Source: Ciona savignyi (taxonomy: Eukaryota > Chordata > Ascidiacea > Phlebobranchia > Cionidae). Taken from it: a DNA stretch of 64,000 bases. The notes below the pieces were generated by a model. That model saw only the letters and a program-made list of their open reading frames with translations. It was not told the origin of the DNA and did no database searches. Numbering within the stretch: position 1 is the stretch's first letter; every line of letters starts with the position of its first letter. Positions 55,045 through 64,000 of this stretch are shown here, piece by piece. Made by a program: the position numbers and the translations under genes. The stretch covers positions 488,250 to 552,249 of the forward strand of contig CH003064.1 of NCBI GenBank assembly GCA_000149265.1. Reading direction: 5' to 3'.

Positions 55045-56050
55045 ACCCAACATGTGCAATATGGAAGTGATTCGATGTACTATACGTATCTAAAATCCGT
55101 ACAGTTCGGACCAGTATTCAGGTGGAAATCTGGACCCAATGTCACCAAGTTAAATAACACAGTCAAGTATCTCTTTAATCAAGAATAATCATAACAAAAT
55201 ACTAAAAAGTAGAACATTGCTTGATCTGACCTAATAACGCATTCACGAAAGTGACATCACAAATACCTCGTTGGCTTATCTACGTTTTTATACCTTCTGG
55301 TCTAAAACAAATTAGAATAAAATAACCAATATACGACCAGATTTATAACTTGAAAATTGCGTTTCATAGGGGTTGGTTAAAGATGTTGAACGGGAAAGAC
55401 AGGATCGTTTTGCTGCATCGTCATCGAGAGCGGATGGTGAGTATTATCTTTCTGAAGGAATCCCACTGCAAATCCTACAAATGCATCTTTATAAAGGAAT
55501 CCCAATGCAAATCCCACAAATGCATCACAGGCAGGTTCGGATAAAATGTCGTTTTGGAATGAATTTTATGTCGATTTCTATTGTGTTCAACAAGTGGTGT
55601 ATTGTGATGGGATGATGTCTTTAAATATTTGGGTTTGTAATGGAATGTTTCATTGTTAATTGTGGTATTTAGTGTGGTTTATAATGTACACTCACAAGCA
55701 AGCAGGTTGGATGCTCGAAATATAAATCTTCATTTTAAGGTATCTTTGGTTAAATAGTAGAAACAAACACTAGACTACAACATCGGAATTTAGTGTTATC
55801 CATGGGCGTCATAATAGTGGTGCTCAGCTCACGATGATAATACAAGAGAGTAAACCAACGTTTTTTTATTACATTTAAAGTCTGCTATCAATTATAAACC
55901 GAAAGTGAAATTTGTTACTGAACTTCAGAGTTTACGCGTTTCACACAATTAAAATTTCCAGGTTTATAATAACGATGATTTATTGTTGTTCAATCTATGC
56001 CCATTTTGACTTAATTGAGTTAATAATGCTTTGAGTTTCCTCAGAACCGG
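55045..56050. other. Repeat-related DNA, no gene
   Basis: 55800-55990 is an inverted match to 51120-51280. 55200-55310 resembles the hAT interior near 54430. No protein was recognised. Confidence 0.5.
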
Positions 56051-56051
56051 C

Positions 56052-56145
56052 TTATGTGGAATAAACTGCCCCCTTTTACAAATATAGAAAAACTTATTTT
56101 CAATAAACTAAAGAATTCTGTTCTTATTTCAATCTATATCAATCC
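56052..56145 (+). pseudogene. LINE C-terminal scrap
   Basis: MWNKLPPFTNIEKLIFNKLK matches the WNxLP...F...LK ending of CR1/L2-type LINE polymerases. Nothing upstream is contiguous. Confidence 0.5.
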
Positions 56146-56222
56146 CCGATCAGCTGAGTGGATTGTATGGGATATACACTGTTATATAAACTCCCCTCTT
56201 TGGTATATTGCTACCATTCTTA

Positions 56223-58209
56223 AGGGCTTCACACCCATATAGCGTTTCGCGTCAAAACCTCGCGTCTGCCGTAAAACTCCTTGCGTCGGGTCATGCACAC
56301 ACTCGCGCCAGACAAACGCAAGTCGAGAGAAGTGGCTCAATAGCGTCAAACGTCAGAGTTAAAATTGTTTTAACTTTAGCGCAAGACGCAATAGGTAGGA
56401 AAATAAAAGAGACAATGTTTTAAGTTGATTATTTTAATTAAAATCACAGGTAGACCAGAGAATAAGTAAATAAGTATTATTTAAGTACAGCATTCTAACA
56501 ATTATTTGGTTGGTGGGTTTTAAATATCATTTAAACTAAGTTTTAGCACAATTTTAGTATGACATAGATCCAAAACTTTCAAAAACAGATTTTAATGAGT
56601 TACTTAACTTGGTACATGCAAGTCCACATCTGTATGATTCAAAGAATCAGTATTATAAGGATATGGTGAGAAAGGAAAATACCATAAAATATCTGGACTT
56701 AAATTAGTGGCCAAATAGGAGAACTAGGTACGGTACTGGTAGTTTATTGTTTAATGTGAGTTCATTTTATGTGTGAATTGAAATACAATGTTTGTTAAAT
56801 TTGGTTTTAAACATTTATTAGCAGAGGCATGTATGAAGTGATGGAGAAGTTTGAAGGATAGATTTTAAAGAAAGAAAAAAAGCGGAAAGTATGAAAGTGA
56901 GCGGATTCGTCCTGAGACATGTTCAACATGGGAACATGATGAAAATATGTAATTTTGGCAAGATCATCTCTGTCACCGATTTTAAGTACCGGTATCGGTT
57001 TGTATTGTTTATAAAATGTAGCTTGTTTCCATTGGACAAGGCAGTTAGCGCACATTGCTTGAACCAAGTACGGGTACCAGTAGTTAAATAGGTTTAACAA
57101 GTATACTGGTGAAGTGGTAACTAACAGGCACACAACTCAGGTATAGTTTTGTTAAAGTGAATGTCAGCCTATTTTGTGTCACATTTCCACCCTAAAGTAC
57201 ACTCGGATATGCTTTCTATTCTACACCTGCATTAAAGTTGATTTACAGGTGGTTATTTTCATTTTGTACATAACTTTATAATCAGGTACAGCAACGGTTA
57301 ACCGTCAGTCAACCAATAAAAAAATCCAAAAACTGATTTGTGTGTAAACCACTTTTTTACCATGGTACACTAGTTTGTCCAATTGAAAAGATTCTGATTT
57401 GTGTCCACAACCGGCTAATTTTTTTCTATTAATGGTTATCAGAATCAAGATATCCACAGCTCTAATAACCACTTATTTAATTACTAGGAAGACCTCATTA
57501 ATATTATAGATAGAAATTCTGAAATGAAAAGTGCAACTCAGGCAAACATTGTGCAAAATGATATGTACGATAGTTTCGAAAAACTACGTAGTCTAAATGA
57601 TAAAATAACTGAGAAGGCTATGGCTGCAATTATGCAGATATTGTTAACTCTTTTTTTCATATTGAACATACCAGTCATTGTAAATGCAAATTTGTTATTT
57701 GGTATCAATGAACTGTAAAGCATGCAGCTAGTTGTAAATAATATTGTTATTTATATTTCGGTGTTATTATATTTCTTCAGTCATATACACTGCCTTTCCA
57801 AGCTAACTGTGATAGCTAATTTTTCATTTCATAGCACTGTATTGCTCTTTCTTCGTTTGATATTTTGCAATAAAAATAAATATCAAGTAAGTTGTTTGTT
57901 ATATGAAAATGGTGTGAGATATATGAAAAAACATTAGTAAAAAGAAATAGCAGTTATATGTCTTCAAACATATGACAAAAAAATGAAGAGATTGGACATT
58001 TTATTTTGCTTACTTCGTTTTTTACTCGTGAATACAATCGTTCTAATGGCCAGTAAACAAAACCACGTGGGAATGTTTTGACGCAATACGTCATCATGAA
58101 CGCGAGTGTGTGTGCATGGTATCGCGCCTCTCTAAAACGCAACGCCTGACGAGAAGGATGACGAGACGCGAAAAACGCGAAGGTTTGCGCAAAACGTGTG
58201 TGGAGCCCT
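56223..58209. mobile_element. Harbinger-like element, TTA duplication
   Basis: Ends AGGGCTTCACACC and (inverse) AGGGCTCCACACACG, flanked by TTA (56220-56222, 58210-58212). GC-rich subterminal regions face each other. The interior frame 57465-57718 reads NSEMKSATQANIVQNDMYDS then FEKLRSLNDKITEK, a coiled tail like that of Harbinger Myb proteins. No transposase found. Confidence 0.75.
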
Positions 58210-59884
58210 TTACAGCGAGTTCAGCGATATCTGCCTCGCGTAAGATAGGATTGAAGGGACTATTTGAGCAAGTTTGTGTTATGTACCCCGTATCTAGAAA
58301 TCTATATTCTACCAAGCGAAACGTTTGCGTATAGTTAAAAACGCCACTGTTTTTTAGTTAGGCCTATAATTGCTACAGATCAAAGCACAACTAGAAATTA
58401 CGAAGTGGAATATCCTAGACGCGCACAGACAACCGTTGGAATATACCATTTGTTTCACTAATTATTTCACGGGAGTAATGAAATCCGAATAGTCTACGTC
58501 TTGGTGACTTAATTTTTGTATAACTTGGTAAATCGTCTTCACAATCTGGGTGGTTAAAACCTAACTGGAATATAAGACTTCTTTTATGATTGGGTCGGAC
58601 TCATAGGCGCCAAGTTTTTTAAAATTCTGGGAGTGAGGCCAAGAAATTGAACATGTTGGCTCTTCATTTATACCTTACGTAACCTAAACAGTGTTTGCAA
58701 ATTTAATTGATAGCTATGACTCATGCGTGGTTAACGCGTAAATAATTGTAAAAGTACGTTGTCGCAAATTGAACTGGTTGTTAAATGTATTCTATTCGTT
58801 TGGTTAAACTTAGATGCGCTTTTCGTTATAAGTTTAGTTGCAATGCTGAACCTTACGTGATGCCCACCGCAGCTGATGTCGGTATATTTGCTTTGATTAA
58901 GATAAAAAGTAGGATTGAGCAAGATAACACTTGCGCTTAAAATTATCGTTGTTTAAATTAACCTACCGTACGACATTACGGTCATAAATTCAATAAAATT
59001 ATTTTGTCGAAAAATAGGTTTACATTGAAATTAAAGCGTTTTCGCGAATTCCTTTATTAACAATCAGTGCACAATCAACCAAAGAAATATTGACGTTCCG
59101 CATCGGACAGTAACAAAACCTGTTAAAATCGTTTTAAAGGCGTACACAATGACACTTAAAGTGTTAGACAAGCTTGTATAACAAGTTTAGTCAGGAAATT
59201 TACTTTTACTTGGAAAAAGCAAAAGCATTTCGGCCAACGGTGGCGTAAGAGTTATACCTAAGATATTAAGTAAGCGGGTACAGCGCTCAATGATAAGGCT
59301 CAGTTTCTGCACTCCCACACGAACACGATTGACGATTTTTAATAAATTCCCAAAAACACAGAGAAATGGATTAACAGAAAAAGATTCCATTGCGGCTAAA
59401 TGAGATCTGGCACTGCTCCGTATCCAGATATATACTCGCTGATAGGTCGCAACTTTTTCCTAATATTGTTTTGACAAAAGTATAGGTGCGACCAATCCAC
59501 CCGACACAAGTGCGAATCGCCACTAAGTCGGAACAAATTTAAAAGTTTTCGGCTATTGCAAGTTATTCATGAAAAACGTTTGGTCTGCGCTTGCGTATAT
59601 GCACTTATCATCGCCCACAGTCTTTAAGTTAGCAGATGCCGCGCACCCGTGCATGATCCAATTTAAACACAAAAAGAACAAAATACGCTATAATTGATGA
59701 CTTGTGTTAAAACTTCGGTTTATTGTTAATTTGTTTGCAATCAAATTGGAGTGAAAACGACAAATTGCTAATTCTAAAATATATTATGTTGATTCTTCCT
59801 GACTGTGTTCGTTTGTCTTTTTATTAAGAATCGTGGGCCTTTCCGCGCTGGCCGGGAGAAAAAAGCTTTTAGGCGTCGCTTATT

Positions 59885-61306
59885 ATGGGTCCCATTTGGA
59901 AAAATGGGACACATTTTTTCTTTTTTTTTTCGTCAAACGCTTGACCGGCATGGCTTGTCGCTCCGACATCTACCAGAAAGGATAATGAAATCGCAATAAA
60001 ACTTAGTCATTGGTTAGACCACATGGTCTAGATGAGCAGAAACCAAAATTTTGGGTAATATAATTAGGGGAATTCCCCTGGGAGGTGAAAAACCAAAACG
60101 GTATTTTTTTCAAAAATTTTCGCTTTTTTGGGCATAGCGCATGAACGGCTGCTCCAATTTTGATCAGATTTGGTAAAATAGTAGCGTGTTAGCCACTGCG
60201 TTACCAATAAGAAGAAACAAAATATTAACCTAGGGAAATACCCTAAATATGAAGATATGTTTCTAAATCAAGATTGTGACAGGCATGGATTGTGGCTCCG
60301 ACATCTACCAGAAGGAAAAATGGAATCGCAATGAAACTTTGTCATTTGTTAGATCACATGGTCTAGATGAGCAGAAACCAACATTTTGGGTAATATAATT
60401 AGGGGAATTCCCCTGGGAGGTAAAAAAACAAAACAGTATTTTTTTCAAAATTTTTAGCTTTTTTAGGCATAGCGCTTGAACGGCTGCTTTAATTTTAATC
60501 AGATTTGGTGGAATGTAAGTAATTAGTCACACTTATTTAACACCTAAAAAAATATTTAGGAAAATACCCCCCAAAATAGGTTTTTGTTCTCAAATCAGGA
60601 TTGTGACAAGCATGCCATTTCACCTCGACATTTTCCAAAAGGAGTAATGGAATCGCAAATAAAATTTTACATTTGTTAGACAACATGGTCTAGATGTGCA
60701 GAAATCAAAATTGTTGGTGATAAATTTAGGGAAATTCCCCTGAGACTTTAAAAACTAAAACGTTATTTTTTTTAAAAAATTGCTATTTACGGGATAGCGC
60801 TTAAACAGATTCTCCAATTTTAATCAGATTTGGTGGAATGTAAGTGCATTAGTCACTGATTTAACACTTAAAACAAATAAAAAAGATTACCTAATGAAAT
60901 ACCCTAAAAAATAAGATTTTTTCTTCAAATCATGATAGCAACATATGCATGACATGGCTCCCCGACATCTACCAAAAAGAGTAATGGAATCGCAAAAAAC
61001 TGTGACAGACATGCCATATCGCTCTGACAAATCCAACAAGGAGTCGACAAATCGGAATAAAACTTTAAGAATTGTTACATCACATGACCCACATATGTAA
61101 AACAGAAAATTATCTACTAAACCCAGGGGAATTCACAAAAACCATGAAATCGGGGTATTTTGAAAATTTAGCTCTATTTTACCACCACGCTTGAAAAAAG
61201 CTTTAATTTAAAACAGTTGTGGTTAAATGTTCGTATATTTAAGACGCTTATTCTTTTCTCAACAACACATGGAAAAGAAGTTTGGTCTGATAACTATGGG
61301 ACCCAT
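59885..61306 (-). repeat. Tandem array element, copy 2, 11-bp TIRs
   Basis: Bounded by ATGGGTCCCAT and its inverse ATGGGACCCAT. Four ~335-bp units with the AGGGGAATTCCCCT palindrome (60065, 60400, degenerate at 60733 and 61128). The orientation is opposite to the array in copy 1, relative to the same host element. Confidence 0.85.
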
Positions 61307-61794
61307 GCGTTTATGCTTGCAGAAACAAAGTACATACTCAGTGTATAAAATACAAATTGTGGTTAGGGACACTGTAGCATGAATATATGGCATACGACAT
61401 GTGTTTTACAAATAGTGGTGGTTAAACACGTGGTTGACACTCTCTAGTTTATTAAAGTTTTTAGGAATCTGTTATCTCTTATATTACCGCGCTTCTATAT
61501 TAACCCTACAAAAAAATAGGATGCAAAAAAGCTAGGGAAAGGGCACCTAGATTTTCAATGCGACTCCTGTGCGAGTCAACCCCAAATTGTCCCTTTTTAA
61601 CACAAAACTAATAGTGTGAACTATACGCGAGTATATACGTATAAAATAAAGTTCCTCGAGTATGTCCACAACAGCTAAAAAACCCACGTTGTTGGACACA
61701 GTGGACGTAAGATCTTGGCTAGTAAAGATTGCTCGCTTCCCAATTTAAATGCAATACATCCGACAAGACGTTTCTGGTACGAATTAATTAAGTT

Positions 61795-62090
61795 CGGATA
61801 GGATAGGATATTCATCTTTATCCCAGTGAATGGGAAAACTAAGGGGGTTAACACACGGGCAATCGTCAGATCACCTCGCGCCCATCGCCGGGTTACCGGA
61901 ACTATTGCAGTGTGTTGTATATGATAGACACGTTCCTTTAATTCGGTTGAACCCATTAATCTGCTGGGTTCAGGCAATGTCTGTAAAGTGCCTTGCCCAA
62001 GGACACAACCGACTAGCTAGAGACCAGTTTCGCACCGTCAACCTTTCGATTGAAAGGCGACGCACTTAACCATTAGACCATGTTGACTGT
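61795..62090 (-). repeat. Full-length SINE in hAT copy 2
   Basis: On the minus strand: the tRNA-like head ('gtctaatggttaagtgcgtc'), the body, and the tail ending in the 'atcctatcctatcc' run. Shares all blocks with 43118-43425. Confidence 0.9.
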
Positions 62091-62462
62091 GGTATTTAGC
62101 ACAGCAATGGCATGCAATCCTTCTTTGCTGGCTTTAACGTAAAAATCATCTGTGTTCTTGATCTCGCATTGCGCTATCTGACCTAATTACGCAATCACAA
62201 AAGTAAAGCGAATAACAAATACCGCGTCGCTTTATCTGCTCGCATTTGGGCTTGCTAGTTTGAATCACAGTAGCGAAAAATTACCAATATTCGGACGGAA
62301 CAAAATAGTAATATAGGGTCGCTATCCGGCCCCGGTCCGTCCTATCACTATCCGTGCGAAACATTCCCAAATCCACAATTTTTTTTTAATTAATTTTTTT
62401 TATAAAAACGCATTTGCGCAGGGAGTGCGGCACTCCCCGCACCCCCGTACTTGGCGCCAATG

Positions 62463-62930
62463 GTCGGACTATATACACATATATACAATCTTATTGTAGA
62501 TCAGTACAACACTGAGTTGCGACCATAATTTTCTCATTTACGAAAGCCTCTAAAAAAACTAGGGAACGTAATACCCGTAATGCGTTTCTCCATACCCAAA
62601 ACACGTATCAATCATGCAAAAGGGACGAACATTTTTTTTAAAGTGGGAGCTTAAAATAACATAATGCATCGTAGCATAACAACAACATTATCTTATTAGT
62701 AGTCTCATACCCTTTAACAGTGTTTTTCTCTGTGTGTGTACGTTGCACCTCGCAATAAACTCACTCTCGGTTAAAAGTACAAAAGACAACCTTTTAGATT
62801 TAAAGGTTGTACGAATATATAGACAAATAGGAATGCATGAAAGGTGCTTTACCTTGCCTTATAAATCTTTGCACAATGAACGCCGAGAATATAAAGCTAA
62901 CATAAGCACCCCACTTTGTATCAACCGTGA
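62463..62930 (-). repeat. Inverted match to 48590-48790
   Basis: 62530-62730 is the reverse complement of 48600-48790 ('aaagggtatggg', 'gataatgttgttgttatgct'), i.e. the interior of the nested hAT. No gene. Confidence 0.65.
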
Positions 62931-63420
62931 TTGCATTCTCTTCGATTATAAATTTAATATGGATGTTTTTTTTTGCTATAAAATTCTTATTCGTCTTGTT
63001 TTAATTTATAACTAGAGAGTGAAAACCACATGTGAACACCAACTATATTTAAAACCCCTGTTGGGTGCCCTTTATATTTTCTTGCAAGCAAAAACTAATG
63101 TTTTCCCGAGTTACCAATCTAAACTTAACACCCATATTTTGTTAATAAAATATTCACGTTCGTTATCCTCTAAAATAACAATATTTTATTAGTATTATTT
63201 ATTATTTACATTTTAGCACTCATTAATATAAAAACAATGGTTTTATACTTTATCCTAATCATGGCTGTCTTCAGTGAATTTTCTAGGAACTGTTCAAGTG
63301 TAAATATAATTCCTAAACCCATCAAAGTAAGCCTAAATATCACGTTTATTGGGGGGGGGGGTACTGAAGTAATATAGATTCCACAAAATTTGCAATATGT
63401 AAGGGGTTCGATGTAAGACA
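62930..63420 (+). repeat. Dispersed repeat with hAT empty site
   Basis: Matches the left flank of copy 1 (48115-48240) and, from 'aattcctaaaccc' at 63308, its right flank (from about 55035). The two flanks are contiguous here, without the transposon. A G10 run lies near 63352. Confidence 0.75.
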
Positions 63421-63690
63421 TAACCTATTAGCAGTGGTGCCGAAAGCGGCTATGCAGAGCACGCCAGCCTACCCTGGCATTTTGCCAGAGTATGCAGCAT
63501 CACCTGATTTTTACGCCTTTCGATCATTAGATCTTCTACATTATACAAACTATGAGAGAAAAATAGTTTTACTTTATAGCTATAAAGCAATTAAGCAGTT
63601 ATTCACATTACTTAACTGCACAGATTAAGCTTTTAAAGCTAAAGTTTAAAACATAAAATACGGTTTGTGGTAAAACGCATATAATATATA
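63420..63690 (-). repeat. Inverted match to 38830-39270 and 53822-54275
   Basis: Shared blocks include 'ctggcaaaatgccagggtag' and 'gtgcagttaagtagtg' on the minus strand. Interior hAT sequence, non-coding. Confidence 0.7.
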
Positions 63691-64000
63691 TATATTTTTA
63701 TTATTTGTTTCGGCAGCGCCGTGTGCCTAATCTCGAAGAGAAAATACTGCGATACCATAAAAACACTTTATCCACCTAACATTTGTTCCTTTAAAACCTC
63801 CGTGACCTACAGAAGACCAAAATTACTTATAGAATTGCAACGCTTGTTTTCGTTCACTACAGAACTACAACATACCGCTTGTAACGGTTTTCCATGCAAA
63901 GGAAAGGTCACGTATCGCATGCATCTTATACCCATTTATGCGGTTCAATTGGTGATGCGTGCGATGGCGTAAAATGAACTGTGGACAAAACAATCAATAT
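63691..64000. other. Window end, nothing recognised
   Basis: An 83-codon open frame (63721-63972) has no motif I know and may be chance. Confidence 0.3.

Larger units (their letters stand above)
58602..62462 (+). mobile_element. Large hAT-like element, copy 2, perfect 8-bp TSD
   Basis: Starts CATAGGCGCCAAGT and ends ACTTGGCGCCAATG. GTCGGACT is present at 58594-58601 and 62463-62470. It contains the array element 59885-61306 and a SINE at 61795-62090. The first 900 bases match copy 1 without the nested hAT, and the last 350 match 54290-54690. 3.86 kb, no transposase recognised. Confidence 0.93.

Noticed and set aside
56807..57133. 108-codon minus frame
   Set aside because: Overlaps a weak SINE-like stretch and has no recognisable domain; likely chance.

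Overview
The window looks like AT-rich genomic DNA of an invertebrate chordate, most likely a Ciona-type tunicate. That assignment is inference. It rests on the protein and exon style of the one host gene, short GT-AG introns, and many copies of a tRNA-derived SINE resembling the Ciona SINE described as Cics-1. No bacterial operons, CRISPR arrays or functional tRNA or rRNA genes were seen.

The only host gene I can support is cystathionine beta-synthase (CBS), minus strand, bases 1376-8714. Fifteen exons were rebuilt by hand from homology and splice sites. All phases are compatible, giving 508 codons plus a stop with no interruption. The model has the haem Cys/His pair, the PLP lysine, a CPKC redox motif and a C-terminal CBS-domain pair. 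An upstream exon with the start codon must exist but was not found. Its introns hold SINE pieces, an inverted-repeat minisatellite (3855-4020) and four tandem 19-bp copies of one exon's splice donor (5634-5711).

From about 10 kb to the end the window is a mobile-element graveyard. 10.3-13.7 kb: nested hAT elements and a tRNA-like retroposon with perfect target-site duplications (TSDs). 15.0-17.2 kb: a broken MULE-like transposase with a truncated Ulp1-like protease part. 18.4-22.6 kb: two degraded LINEs on the minus strand (one with a restriction-like endonuclease, one with an APE endonuclease). 23.2-24.6 kb: a Helitron helicase remnant. 26.3-29.4 kb: a PIF/Harbinger element with convergent transposase and Myb-like genes. 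31.6-31.9 kb: a hAT end and a 5S-rRNA-derived retroposon. 33.4-35.3 kb: an L1/Tx1-like LINE. 35.9-36.5 kb: a Harbinger derivative. 40.2-43.0 kb: a PHD-bearing LINE. 44.3-46.7 kb: a TTAA-flanked Kolobok-like element with ~590-bp inverted ends and two convergent genes (P2X7-tail-like and THAP). 46.9-47.8 kb: a small TIR element.

48.2-63.4 kb is a set of nested hAT-like elements. One 3.2-kb element (48360-51575) sits in a larger one, and the empty site, with one copy of its 8-bp TSD, is present in the sister copy at 58602-62462. Both larger copies carry arrays of ~335-bp units, in opposite orientation. The right junction of the first copy is amplified into six 65-bp units (54641-55040).

The transposon genes do not form a pathway. 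Most are inactivated, and the main value of the window is the CBS gene structure and the record of nested insertions.
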